Origin: Planctomycetaceae bacterium
Lineage (GTDB): Bacteria; Planctomycetota; Planctomycetia; Pirellulales; Pirellulaceae
NCBI GenBank assembly: GCA_020638975.1
Contig: JACKHN010000023.1
Location: forward strand, 1 to 64,000
Length of the DNA stretch: 64,000 nt
Reading direction: 5' to 3'
Of the stretch, positions 44,353-52,856 are shown in pieces (the stretch's first letter is position 1; each line of letters starts with the position of its first letter). Both the position numbers and the translations under genes were made by a program. The notes beneath the pieces are model-generated. The model was given only the letters and a program-made list of their open reading frames with translations. It did not search any database and was not told the DNA's origin.

Positions 44353-45879
44353 ATGGATCTCCCCGAGTCCCCGCTAGACCGACAACTCAGCACAGGCGTT
44401 CCGGCCCTTGACGATATCCTTCATGGAGGCCTGACTGCGGACCGGCTCTACTTGGTGGAAGGCGATCCAGGTACGGGCAAGACAACCTTGGCAATCCAGT
44501 TTCTATTGGAAGGGATAAAGCGAGGAGAATCCGGGCTCTACGTGACGCTTTCGGAAACCAAACACGAGTTAGAAGGTGTCGCACGCTCCCACGGATGGTC
44601 GCTGGACGGAATCGAGATCCACGAGTTGGTCGATCCTACGGACTCCGTCGAGTCGCAAGCGCAATACACCATGTTCGAACCCTCGGAGATTGAACTGGGC
44701 AGCACCATCAGGAGCGTTCTTGACAAAGTCGAAGCATTGAAACCAAGTCGAGTCGTCTTCGATTCGCTTTCGGAAATGCGATTGTTATCTCAAGGTCCGC
44801 TGCGTTATCGACGGCAAGTGTTGTCGCTAAAGCAATTCTTTGTAGGGCGCGGCTGTACGACGCTGCTACTAGACGATCATGCAAGCGCCGAGCAGGATCA
44901 GCAGTTGCAGAGCATTGCGCACGGTGTCATTCGTTTAGAGCAACTGCTGAGTGATTACGGATCAGTTCGGAGGCGTTTGCGAGTGATCAAGCATCGCGGC
45001 TGTGACTTTATTGGCGGAGCCCATGATATCCGACTCGTGCGTGGCGGCATGCAAGTGTTTCCTCGCACGTCGTTGGAGTACGAAAGCGGGTATGCCACCG
45101 GAATTCAATTAAGCAGCGGCAACGTGGAACTCGACAACTTGCTAGGCGGAGGCTTACTCTCCGGATCGAGTGCTTTGCTATTGGGACCAGCCGGTGTTGG
45201 CAAGTCGTCAACGGCAACACAAATTGCCGTCGCCGCCGCAGAACGTGGCGAACGAGCAGTTTTCTTTGAGTTCGAGGAGAGTCATCACGCGATGATGACT
45301 CGCAGCCGCGGACTGGGTTTCGATTTGCAAAAGCATATCGATGCTGGCTTGATCGAAGTGCAGCACTTGATTCCCGGAGAAGTAACGCCCAGCGAGTTTG
45401 CTAGTCGTGTTCGTGAAGCCGTGAAGCCTGATCAGCAGGGGCGACAAGTGAGTGTCGTTTTGATCGACAGTCTGAACGGCTATCTCAACTCGATGCCTCA
45501 CGAGAAGTTTTTAACCATTCAACTCCACGACTTGTTGCAGTATTTGGGACAACGCGGAATCGTAACACTGGTCATCGCGGCCCAACATGGAATGCTGGGG
45601 AGCACGATGGCAACTCCAGTGGATACAAGCTATTTGGCCGATACGGTACTTCTATTTCGCTACTTTGAAGCAGCCGGTGAAATTCGCCAAGCCATTTCCG
45701 CAGTCAAAAAACGGAGCGGACGCCATGAACGCACCATCCGTGAGTTTCGGCTATGTGACCGTGGATTGGTGATCGGCGAACCGCTGAGAGAATTTCGTGG
45801 CGTACTTGCAGGAACTCCCGTGTTCACCGGCGATCAGGACAATTTATTGCGGAAGAAAGGCTTGGAGACTCCCAAGTAG
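44353..45879 (+). CDS. KaiC-like double-domain ATPase
   Basis: 508 aa from ATG 44353 with AAGGA upstream. Two RecA-like domains: CI with Walker A GDPGTGKTT (Lys43) and CII with GPAGVGKSS (Lys284). Aligned with cyanobacterial KaiC, CI keeps only the second catalytic Glu (Glu68 in LSETKHEL), while CII keeps both (Glu308, Glu309 in FEFEESHH). At the CII phosphosite the KaiC Ser-Thr pair reads Ser426-Tyr427 (PVDTSYLADT), and the following block RYFEAAGEIRQAISAVKKRSGRHERTIREF is strongly KaiC-like. No KaiA or KaiB is in the window. A hybrid kinase begins 5 bp after its stop codon. Confidence 0.9.
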   Translation: MDLPESPLDRQLSTGVPALDDILHGGLTADRLYLVEGDPGTGKTTLAIQFLLEGIKRGESGLYVTLSETKHELEGVARSHGWSLDGIEIHELVDPTDSVESQAQYTMFEPSEIELGSTIRSVLDKVEALKPSRVVFDSLSEMRLLSQGPLRYRRQVLSLKQFFVGRGCTTLLLDDHASAEQDQQLQSIAHGVIRLEQLLSDYGSVRRRLRVIKHRGCDFIGGAHDIRLVRGGMQVFPRTSLEYESGYATGIQLSSGNVELDNLLGGGLLSGSSALLLGPAGVGKSSTATQIAVAAAERGERAVFFEFEESHHAMMTRSRGLGFDLQKHIDAGLIEVQHLIPGEVTPSEFASRVREAVKPDQQGRQVSVVLIDSLNGYLNSMPHEKFLTIQLHDLLQYLGQRGIVTLVIAAQHGMLGSTMATPVDTSYLADTVLLFRYFEAAGEIRQAISAVKKRSGRHERTIREFRLCDRGLVIGEPLREFRGVLAGTPVFTGDQDNLLRKKGLETPK

Positions 45880-45884
45880 TACCC

Positions 45885-47972
45885 ATGGCCTGCGAACGGC
45901 AGGTCGCCATCAGTCCCGCTTCGGCAGACGCACTCGAAAGATGTTCGATCACCATGGAACAGCAGGCGAACCTCAAGTCGAATCGAAGTCAGCGACTAGT
46001 CGTTCTCGCACCGACTCCACACGATGCTTACGTCTGCGCGAATGTCCTTCGCGATGTAAATATTGAAGCTAAGTTCTGCGACGGCATCGAGCCGTTCTGC
46101 GACGAGATCTCCACCGAGGCTGGAGCGGCGCTCATTGCACAAGAGCATCTCACGGCCGCCGCGATTGACCGCGTCAAGCAAACGCTTCTTCGCCAGCCAA
46201 CTTGGTCCGACTTCCCCTTGCTCGTACTTCTGAGTGCCGGCGAAACGTCCGCTACGGCGCTCGAACAAATGTTGTCGATGGGGCATGTGACGCTTGTCAA
46301 TCGTCCGCTTCGTATTGCAACCTTTGTCAATACGCTGCGAGCTCGGCTGCGTGATCGTCAGCGGCAGTACGCCGTTCGGGATTTATTACAGGAACGGCAA
46401 CAAGCAATCGAATCGTCTCGGCAAGATGCAATGCGAATACAAATGGCTTTACGAGCCGGCGGAATGGGAGCGTGGGAGGAACGCAACAACGAAGTCTTTT
46501 GGTCGCCCAAAATGTTCGACTTGTTCGGCGTTCCCAAGGACCAAAAACCAAGCATGCAGGCGGCACTAGATCGTGTGCATCCCGATGACCTGGGCGAACT
46601 GATGCACCGATGGAATGCGACAATCCGAAAAGGCAAGCCGTTCCAACATGAGTTTCGGATTCTTCATCCGCAGCGAGGCTTGCGTTGGCTTGCGGCGGTG
46701 GGTGAACCTGTCAAGTCGAAGAGCGGGAAGGTGCTGCGGCATGCCGGACTCCATTGGGACGTTACCGAACATCGTGAGTACCAACAATCGCTCGAGGAGG
46801 CGCGTCGGCAGGCTGAAGTTGCCAACCAATCGAAGAGTGCGTTTCTGGCCAACATGAGCCACGAAATCCGCACGCCGATGACGGCAATCCTGGGCTACAC
46901 GGACCTGATCGCCGACAAGATTGCGGATGAAGATACACTGCAACACGTACGCACGATTCGTCGCAACGGGGCTTTCCTACTCGACATTATCAACGACATC
47001 CTCGACTTGTCCAAAATCGAAGCGCAAAAGCTAGACATTCTGCGGGAACGTTTTTCCCCCGCGCGCCTGGTCGAAGATGTACGCAGCATTATGGAAGTGC
47101 GGGCGACGGAAAACCACCTTGATTTAGACGTCGAGTATCAGAGTGAACTACCAGTCGAAATCGAGTCGGATCCCAAACGCCTGCGACAAGTTCTGATTAA
47201 CTTGGTTGGCAACGCAATCAAATTCACAAGACGGGGCGGGGTTCGTGTGCTCGTCAGCTTCGCCGACGAGAAGTTGCGGTTCGAGATCGTTGACAGCGGC
47301 ATCGGAATGAACGAAACCCAACTGGGCCGGATATTCCAAGCTTTCAGTCAGGGTGATCATACCGTCAATCGCGAATTCGGCGGAACCGGGCTCGGGCTTG
47401 CAATCAGCCAACGGCTCACGGAGATGCTGGGCGGGACCATCTCGGTGGAAAGTGAGGAAGGCAAAGGCAGCAAGTTCATCGTGACCGTTTCGGTAGGCGA
47501 TATCAGCGACGTCAGGATGCATCAGCCCACGCTCATCGACGACTCGGCCATCGATTCGAACGAGCAAGTCAACATCGCACTCGACTGCCGAATTCTGGTC
47601 GTCGATGATCGCCGCGACGTTCGATTCTTGAGTGGCAAGTTTTTACGAGATGCCGGAGCAACCGTAAGTGAAGCGGAAGACGGCGAGCTCGCGGTCGCTG
47701 CCGTCGCAGAATCGATGAGCAATGGCGACACCTACGACCTCGTCCTGCTCGACATGCAAATGCCCAAGCTAGACGGCTATGGAGCCGCCAAAGCAATACG
47801 GCGTCTCGGCTATACCAACCCGATCATTGCTTTGACCGCAGATGCCATGCAGGGCGACATGAAACGTTGTATTGACTCTGGCTGCAACGACTATCTCAGT
47901 AAGCCCATCAACAAAGCGCTCATGCTGACAAAGGTAAAAGCTTACGTGGAAAACGACCGAGAATCACCATAA
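45885..47972 (+). CDS. Hybrid histidine kinase with N-terminal pseudo-receiver, partner of KaiC-like protein
   Basis: 695 aa from ATG 45885, five bases after the kaiC-like stop; ATG 45954 is an alternative. Domains: a receiver-like fold lacking the phospho-acceptor (about 36-155, ALIAQEHL where LxxxD is expected, but LVNRPLR keeps the KP-like end), PAS (185-300), HisKA with His326, HATPase (DSGIGMN, FGGTGLGLAI) and a genuine receiver (VVDDRRDVRF, LLDMQMPKLDGYG, KPIN). The fused pseudo-receiver recalls CikA, and KaiC-kinase pairs are the output of clock-like ATPases. A KaiC-to-kinase signalling pair is likely; rhythmicity is not implied. Confidence 0.9.
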   Translation: MACERQVAISPASADALERCSITMEQQANLKSNRSQRLVVLAPTPHDAYVCANVLRDVNIEAKFCDGIEPFCDEISTEAGAALIAQEHLTAAAIDRVKQTLLRQPTWSDFPLLVLLSAGETSATALEQMLSMGHVTLVNRPLRIATFVNTLRARLRDRQRQYAVRDLLQERQQAIESSRQDAMRIQMALRAGGMGAWEERNNEVFWSPKMFDLFGVPKDQKPSMQAALDRVHPDDLGELMHRWNATIRKGKPFQHEFRILHPQRGLRWLAAVGEPVKSKSGKVLRHAGLHWDVTEHREYQQSLEEARRQAEVANQSKSAFLANMSHEIRTPMTAILGYTDLIADKIADEDTLQHVRTIRRNGAFLLDIINDILDLSKIEAQKLDILRERFSPARLVEDVRSIMEVRATENHLDLDVEYQSELPVEIESDPKRLRQVLINLVGNAIKFTRRGGVRVLVSFADEKLRFEIVDSGIGMNETQLGRIFQAFSQGDHTVNREFGGTGLGLAISQRLTEMLGGTISVESEEGKGSKFIVTVSVGDISDVRMHQPTLIDDSAIDSNEQVNIALDCRILVVDDRRDVRFLSGKFLRDAGATVSEAEDGELAVAAVAESMSNGDTYDLVLLDMQMPKLDGYGAAKAIRRLGYTNPIIALTADAMQGDMKRCIDSGCNDYLSKPINKALMLTKVKAYVENDRESP

Positions 47973-48151
47973 ACTGCTCTCAGGAAGACCTGTTCCCCCA
48001 GGTCAAGTGCACTGGTACCAGAGCCCCAATCGTTTCCAGCTACCCCGTCCAGATTTGCCGCGTTGTGTCTACCGGTTCTCCTTTCAACAGTCAGCGATTC
48101 GTTTGCGCAACCTGTGCAACGCGTTTATTGATTCAGGCGACGACAAAAGCA

Positions 48152-48192
48152 CAGAACGCTTGACAAGACGGTGAGCCTCGCCAAGCGTTCTG
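48152..48192 (-). terminator. Hairpin terminator downstream of the PDZ gene
   Basis: Perfect 11-bp arms CAGAACGCTTG (48152-48162) and CAAGCGTTCTG (48182-48192) around a 19-nt loop, 34 bp beyond the minus-strand stop at 48226. Confidence 0.55.
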
Positions 48193-48225
48193 ATTGCTTA
48201 CGGCACAATAACCTAGTTGCAACGA

Positions 48226-49107
48226 CTAGCGGCAAGCGCGACGATGTCGGTGGTGATGACATCGATGGCGTCGGTGCTTTGCACAGCCAGCGTCACTGTA
48301 GTACGCGTAACCATAGCCCTTCTGCACAGCACTACCTTTCTGAGCTGCGCTAGTTTTTTGAGCTGCGTTACCGTGTTGAACGGGGTTGTTTTGCGAAGGG
48401 TTAGCACCGCGGTAGAAGCTTTCGTGCCGTTGCGGTTGGTCGGCATTCCAAGCGAGTTGCGATGTGTAGACTTGGCCGTCACGGCGGTATTCGATATCGA
48501 CCGGGCCGGTTGCGTTGCGGAGTGCTGTTTCGTATTGAGCTTGCGTGCGGATTTGCTGCCCATTGATCGAGACGATCTCGTCATTGGCACGCAATCCAGC
48601 CTGCGCTGCAATACCTTGGGAATTGAGATTGCTCAGTGTCAGGCGACCATCTTGGGTCGCGACGTCGGCTCCCATACGTGCTCGCGAATTGAAGTTGCCG
48701 CGTGCGACAGCAGCTCCTTCAGTTCCTGCATTAACGTTCGCGTCTGCATCGGTTTGGATGTCAGTCGAAACGCGACCCGCTGCATCCTGACCGGAATTCG
48801 CCGCTGCTTCGGCATTGACCGTCGCGTCCGCGTTTGTGTTAGCATCGACGGCGTTAGGTGCGTCCACCGTAACGTTACTTTGAAGATTTGTGTTCGCTTC
48901 CGCTTGGACGTTGTCTTGCACTTCGGCTTGGACATCGGCAGCAGCTTCAGTCGCTGCTCCCGCGTTCACATCAGGAATGTCTGGCGGGGATGGCACATTC
49001 GGTACCTGTGCGTAGATAGCAGAAGTTACAGCAAAGCATCCAACTGCGGATGCTACAGAAAGACTTTGCCAAAGTCTTGATGACCTCGACGGCATGCGGC
49101 GTTTCAT
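48226..49107 (-). CDS. Secreted Ala/Asn/Asp-rich protein with PDZ domain
   Basis: 293 aa from ATG 49107, which has GAGGAG in front; the longer frame to 49290 is non-coding and contains the promoter. A signal peptide (LSVASAVGCFAVTSAIYAQ) is followed by a low-complexity region of Asn/Ala/Asp (ADVQAEVQDNVQAEANTN and NADATVNAEAAANSGQ) over about 55-150, then one PDZ domain (TLSNLNSQGIAAQAGLRANDEIVSINGQQI, 165-230). The end is Gln/Lys-rich and finishes with a His/Arg cluster (KHRRHRCHHHRHRR), which may bind metal or nucleic acid. The upstream sigma-54 site and palindrome link it to the regulon. Confidence 0.8.
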   Translation of the reverse strand: MKRRMPSRSSRLWQSLSVASAVGCFAVTSAIYAQVPNVPSPPDIPDVNAGAATEAAADVQAEVQDNVQAEANTNLQSNVTVDAPNAVDANTNADATVNAEAAANSGQDAAGRVSTDIQTDADANVNAGTEGAAVARGNFNSRARMGADVATQDGRLTLSNLNSQGIAAQAGLRANDEIVSINGQQIRTQAQYETALRNATGPVDIEYRRDGQVYTSQLAWNADQPQRHESFYRGANPSQNNPVQHGNAAQKTSAAQKGSAVQKGYGYAYYSDAGCAKHRRHRCHHHRHRRACR

Positions 49108-49188
49108 CTCGTTCTCCTCATTGGTAAATGAACCATGGTGGTTTGACATCGACCACTTATGTCGACGCTTCAGTGGCAGCACCCTTCC

Positions 49189-49203
49189 GCAAACAGTGTG
49201 CCG
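49189..49203 (-). promoter_or_regulatory. Sigma-54 promoter for the PDZ gene
   Basis: On the minus strand it reads CGGCAC-ACTGT-TTGC, one departure from consensus. It is 82 bp from the ATG at 49107. Confidence 0.65.
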
Positions 49204-49263
49204 ATTGGGGAAACTTGGTAAGCAAGAGTCTGATCGTGCGGCACAGACCGATGTGTCCATAGA

Positions 49264-49285
49264 TCGCCAATGTACGGCTTGGCGA
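49264..49285. promoter_or_regulatory. Candidate enhancer-binding palindrome upstream of 49203
   Basis: TCGCCAA (49264-49270) and TTGGCGA (49279-49285) with an 8-bp centre, about 60 bp upstream of the sigma-54 site on the minus strand. Confidence 0.4.
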
Positions 49286-49336
49286 CTCAATACTAGCGTC
49301 CCATGGCGAGCCGATCGCAGACGTAAAAAGATCGAC

Positions 49337-50005
49337 CTAGGTTGCCAGGGCGATTTCGCGGCGGCTGTAGAAGGCTAGAATCGTCGCGAGCGCGACACTG
49401 ATACAGACTCCACCCGCGATTAGGACATACTGCCACATCCCTAGTTCCGCCTCGGCGTTGAGCGTGACTGCTCCGGTCCAACCAAGATAGACGTACATGA
49501 GCATGATTGGTGCTTGCCCGATGAGCGTCGCAAGTAGAAACTTCCATCCTGCCGCGCTGGTCAATCCAAAACCATAGTCCTTCAGGCTGCTCGGTAAGAA
49601 GGGATTAAGCCGAGCCAGCAGCATGACATTAAAGCCACCGCGATTTACGGCGTCGACGATCCAGCGACCATTGATGGATTCGATCTGTCGAGCGAACCAG
49701 TCGTGAGCCCAGTATCGAGCCGTGATGAAGCACAAGTATGAGCCCAGGCTGCCAGCAGCCATCGCGACCGAGAAACCGACTCCAAGTCCAAAGAGGATTC
49801 CCGCTGCGATGTTTAGTGGAGTTTGCGGGAAGGCAACCAGCGTAAGTCCGGTGTAGACGCAAAAGAAAACTGCGATGCCCCACATCCCCCAACCGTCAAC
49901 GAATTCGCATGTTGTTTCCAGCCATACCGCAATCGGCAGAAACTTCCACGCCAGGAGGAGGGCCACAAACCCGGCGATTGGAATCAGGACTCGGCAAATT
50001 CTCAT
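49337..50005 (-). CDS. TVP38/TMEM64 (SNARE-associated, DedA-like) membrane protein
   Basis: A 222-aa protein with about five membrane helices. The family signature is visible: YTGLTLVAFPQTPLNIAAGILFG and GFSVAMAAGSLGSYLCFITAR, then GFNVMLLARLNPFLPSSLKDYGFGLT. The family is proposed to move lipids across membranes. It faces the same way as the PDZ gene but lies upstream of that gene's promoter, so it is a separate unit. The next gene upstream on this strand is the 63-aa protein at 50117. Confidence 0.88.
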   Translation of the reverse strand: MRICRVLIPIAGFVALLLAWKFLPIAVWLETTCEFVDGWGMWGIAVFFCVYTGLTLVAFPQTPLNIAAGILFGLGVGFSVAMAAGSLGSYLCFITARYWAHDWFARQIESINGRWIVDAVNRGGFNVMLLARLNPFLPSSLKDYGFGLTSAAGWKFLLATLIGQAPIMLMYVYLGWTGAVTLNAEAELGMWQYVLIAGGVCISVALATILAFYSRREIALAT

Positions 50006-50116
50006 TCGATCGACTCTATGAGTGCTTGAACTGCTGTATCAAGGAAGTCGTAGGACAACCTGTTGCAGATTGCCGAGCTATGCGATGATGTCGACCCGGG
50101 TTCGCCTCGAAAGCAA

Positions 50117-50308
50117 TCACCGGGCCAATCGCTCTGCGTTGGCAACCGTTCGCTGAAAGTTGCAAATCGCAGCATCAATTACGGCTCGTCGCGACAGTTC
50201 GTGGTCGCCGAATCGTTTCCGAAATCGCATGGAACGGTAGATGGCGTACCACTGGCATTTCCATTGGTCGGCACAGTTTCGACGTTTTGTTGTAGCTCCG
50301 TCTGGCAT
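50117..50308 (-). CDS. Small basic protein, unrecognised
   Basis: A 63-aa protein rich in Arg, Cys and aromatic residues (QWKCQWYAIYRSMRFRKRFGDHELSRR). The start codon at 50308 has a strong Shine-Dalgarno, AGGAGG, about 8 nt upstream, and a good sigma-54 site lies 33 bp beyond it (50342-50356). Those two signals rather than similarity make it a credible gene. The region to the next gene at 50756 shows no other ORF I trust. Confidence 0.6.
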   Translation of the reverse strand: MPDGATTKRRNCADQWKCQWYAIYRSMRFRKRFGDHELSRRAVIDAAICNFQRTVANAERLAR

Positions 50309-50341
50309 TGGTTCATCCTCCTATTGATCCAAATGCCAATC

Positions 50342-50356
50342 GCATTAGGCATGCCA
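50342..50356 (-). promoter_or_regulatory. Sigma-54 promoter for 50117-50308
   Basis: On the minus strand it reads TGGCAT-GCCTA-ATGC, two departures from consensus. Its position directly ahead of an AGGAGG leader is what a functional site would show. Confidence 0.6.
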
Positions 50357-50576
50357 GTTCGGAGTACGGCGAACTAAGACATCTCACAACCTATTAGCTC
50401 GGTTGAACTTAAAAGCAACGACAAGAACGCCAGATTGAAAATGGGGCGGAGCAAACGGACTCACGCCGATCATTGTGGTTGGAAGACAACCGGAGCGGGC
50501 GGCACGTCAAAGCCTCGCGCGGCAAGAGGCAGCGGCGGTGAGCCAATCAAATCGAGCTGGATCGAGATCGAGCAAG

Positions 50577-50607
50577 TTGGTCGATCGGCGATCAGCCCGA
50601 TCACCAG
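50577..50607. promoter_or_regulatory. Candidate enhancer-binding inverted repeat upstream of 50701
   Basis: TTGGTCGATCGG (from 50577) and, inverted, GATCACCAG (to 50607) face each other, 94 bp before the sigma-54 site. The arms match in TGGT...ACCA and the inner GATC. Confidence 0.3.
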
Positions 50608-50622
50608 CGTTGGCGTCCGACG

Positions 50623-50678
50623 ACGTAGGCATTAATCAACTCAGCGTAGTACGTAGGCATTAGTCAATTCAGCGTAGT
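50623..50678 (+). repeat. Two-copy 28-bp tandem repeat
   Basis: The 28-bp unit starting ACGTAGGCATTA occurs twice in direct tandem (50623-50650, 50651-50678) with two differences. It lies between the inverted repeat at 50577 and the sigma-54 site at 50701, so it could alter spacing between activator and promoter. Confidence 0.7.
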
Positions 50679-50700
50679 ATTGGATTCCGAGCAGCAACGG

Positions 50701-50715
50701 CGGCACACTATCTGC
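50701..50715 (+). promoter_or_regulatory. Sigma-54 promoter for the BON-domain gene
   Basis: Reads CGGCAC-ACTAT-CTGC, two departures from consensus with GG/GC intact. It is 41 bp upstream of the ATG at 50756. Confidence 0.6.
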
Positions 50716-50755
50716 ACCTATCGATCGTTCGAGTTATCAACGCAAGGAACAGCGA

Positions 50756-50998
50756 ATGAGCATTGCCGATGGGACTCATCAGCGAGTGCCCGACGTAGAA
50801 CTTCTCGACCGTATCAACAGCGCCCTGGATTCAGTAAACTATCCAGAGCTAAAAGGCATTAGGTGCTTGGCATCAGATTGCAATGTCTCGTTAGTCGGTA
50901 CGATCAGCTCTTATTACCTGAAGCAAGTTGCGCAGACCACCGTGTTGCAAGTTTCCGGTGTGAGACGGGTCGACAATCAACTCATGGTTCGACCCTGA
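50756..50998 (+). CDS. Small BON-domain protein
   Basis: An 80-aa protein. The order LLDRINSALDSVNYPELKGIRCLASDCNVSLVGTISSYYLKQVAQTTVLQVSGVRRVDNQLMV follows the BON fold (helix, three strands, helix). There is no signal peptide, so it is probably cytoplasmic. AAGGA is 8 nt before the ATG and a sigma-54 site lies further upstream. BON domains are linked to envelope and osmotic stress, and another occurs in the MscS channel at 42035. It lies 55 bp before the acetolactate-synthase-like gene; co-transcription is possible. Confidence 0.8.
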   Translation: MSIADGTHQRVPDVELLDRINSALDSVNYPELKGIRCLASDCNVSLVGTISSYYLKQVAQTTVLQVSGVRRVDNQLMVRP

Positions 50999-51053
50999 AT
51001 GTGCTTTAACAGGATCACACATCCAAGGGGCAGTTAGAAAGTAGTCTCGCAGC

Positions 51054-52697
51054 ATGAAAGCTTCTGACTTATTCATCAGGGCATTAGAGAATGAAGGCGT
51101 CGAGTACATCTTTGGCATCCCAGGAGAAGAGAATCTGGACTTGCTCGACTCGCTTTCGCGTAGCACCATCGAACTTGTCGTGACTCGGCACGAGCAGGCC
51201 GCCGGGTTCATGGCTGCGACTTACGGACGATTGACTGGCAACGCAGGCGTCTGTCTATCGACGCTGGGACCCGGGGCAACGAATCTTGTCACAGCGGCGG
51301 CCTACGCAAATCTGGGTGCGATGCCAATGGTCATGATCACGGGACAGAAACCGGTCAAGACGAGCAAGCAGGGTCAGTTTCAAATCGTCGATGTCGTTGA
51401 CATGATGCAACCGCTGACCAAATTCACGCGGCAGATTGAAAGTGGAGATCGCATACCTTCCTGTGTGCGCGAAGCGTTTCGGCGGGCTCAGGAAGAACGG
51501 CCCGGTGCTGCTCATCTGGAATTGCCGGAAGACATCGCACGCGAGCACTGTGAAGCAGCCGTGATCACGCCCAGCTACAGTCGACGCCCGGTGGCCGAAG
51601 CGAAGGCAATTCGCCACGCGGTCAAACTGATCGTCGAAGCGAAGCATCCTTTATTGCTGGTCGGGGCCGGCGCGAATCGCAAGCGTTGCTGCAAGATGTT
51701 GCGGGCCTTCGTAGACAAGACGCGTATTCCTTTCGTGACAACTCAGATGGGCAAAGGAGTTGTCGACGAGAATAGCGATCGTTTTCTCGGTAATGCCGCG
51801 TTGTCTTCCGGCGACTTTGTTCATCGTGCGATCGACGAAGCCGACGTGATCATTAACGTCGGTCACGATGTCGTCGAAAAGCCGCCGTTCTTCATGCGTG
51901 CTGGTGGCCGTCGCGTGATTCACGTGAACTACACCAGTGCCGAAGTCGACCCAGTCTACTTCCCGCAGGTGGAAGTGATTGGCGATATCGCGAATGCCGT
52001 CTGGCAATTGATCGAGTGCCTGGAAGGCGAGACAACGGACTGGGATTTCTCGCGATTCGAAGTCGCTCGCAAACACATGCTTGAGCACATCGGACGAGGC
52101 TCAAGCGATGATCGCCATCCGATGTTGCCGCAACGACTTGTCGCGGAAGTACGTCGCTTCATGCCCGACGATGGCATCATTGCGTTGGACAACGGGATGT
52201 ACAAGCTTTGGTTTGCGAGGAACTACAAGGCAGCATTGCCGAACACGGTACTACTGGACAACGCATTGGCTTCCATGGGCGCTGGCTTGCCGTCGGCGAT
52301 GGCGGCTGCGTTGGTATACCCAGATCGACAAGTGCTAGCGATCTGCGGCGACGGTGGTTATTTAATGAACGCTCAAGAGTTGGAGACAGCAGTTCGATTG
52401 AAGCTCAGTTTTATTGTGCTAATACTGAACGATTCGGGCTACGGCATGATCAAGTGGAAGCAAACGGACATGGGGTTCAGTGACTTTGGCTTGGACTTTA
52501 CCAATCCTGATTTCGTCAAACATGCCGAGAGCTACGGTGCTCGCGGCCATCGTGTCAGCCATGCGGGCGAGTTAGGGCCGTTGCTACATGACTGCTCCAA
52601 GCAGAGCGGGGTTCATATCATCGATATTCCCGTGGACTACTCCGAAAACCACCAAACTCTAAACGAAGAGATTCAACGGCTAAGTAGCGAGATCTAG
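51054..52697 (+). CDS. Acetolactate synthase-like thiamine-diphosphate enzyme
   Basis: A 547-aa TPP enzyme. The catalytic Glu is in VVTRHEQAAGFMA; PGATNLVTA and GDRIP follow; the TPP/Mg motif is GDGGYLMNAQELETAVRLKLSFIVLILNDSGYGM. Residues fit catabolic acetolactate synthase (AlsS-type, about 550 aa, without the FAD-independent regulatory subunit) better than oxalyl- or benzoylformate-type enzymes. No ilvN or decarboxylase gene is beside it, so it probably works alone, perhaps converting pyruvate to acetolactate for overflow or acid relief. It follows the BON gene by 55 bp and may share the sigma-54 promoter at 50701. Confidence 0.88.
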   Translation: MKASDLFIRALENEGVEYIFGIPGEENLDLLDSLSRSTIELVVTRHEQAAGFMAATYGRLTGNAGVCLSTLGPGATNLVTAAAYANLGAMPMVMITGQKPVKTSKQGQFQIVDVVDMMQPLTKFTRQIESGDRIPSCVREAFRRAQEERPGAAHLELPEDIAREHCEAAVITPSYSRRPVAEAKAIRHAVKLIVEAKHPLLLVGAGANRKRCCKMLRAFVDKTRIPFVTTQMGKGVVDENSDRFLGNAALSSGDFVHRAIDEADVIINVGHDVVEKPPFFMRAGGRRVIHVNYTSAEVDPVYFPQVEVIGDIANAVWQLIECLEGETTDWDFSRFEVARKHMLEHIGRGSSDDRHPMLPQRLVAEVRRFMPDDGIIALDNGMYKLWFARNYKAALPNTVLLDNALASMGAGLPSAMAAALVYPDRQVLAICGDGGYLMNAQELETAVRLKLSFIVLILNDSGYGMIKWKQTDMGFSDFGLDFTNPDFVKHAESYGARGHRVSHAGELGPLLHDCSKQSGVHIIDIPVDYSENHQTLNEEIQRLSSEI

Positions 52698-52856
52698 ACC
52701 GTTGTGACTGTTTCTATGCTTGACTTGCCGAATCCCCAATACTCGGCGAAAATGGCTGGTTGCAAGTGCTGGCGATGTACTCGCTAAATCCGTCCACCGC
52801 CTTGGACTTCTTTGTTTTTGTGAATTCGAACTCCGTCCAGTGGCGGGCAGCAACTT

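Noticed and set aside
50063..50377. 104-codon plus-strand ORF with a hydrophobic C-terminus
   Set aside because: It is antisense to the small gene at 50117 and to its promoter, with weaker start signals.
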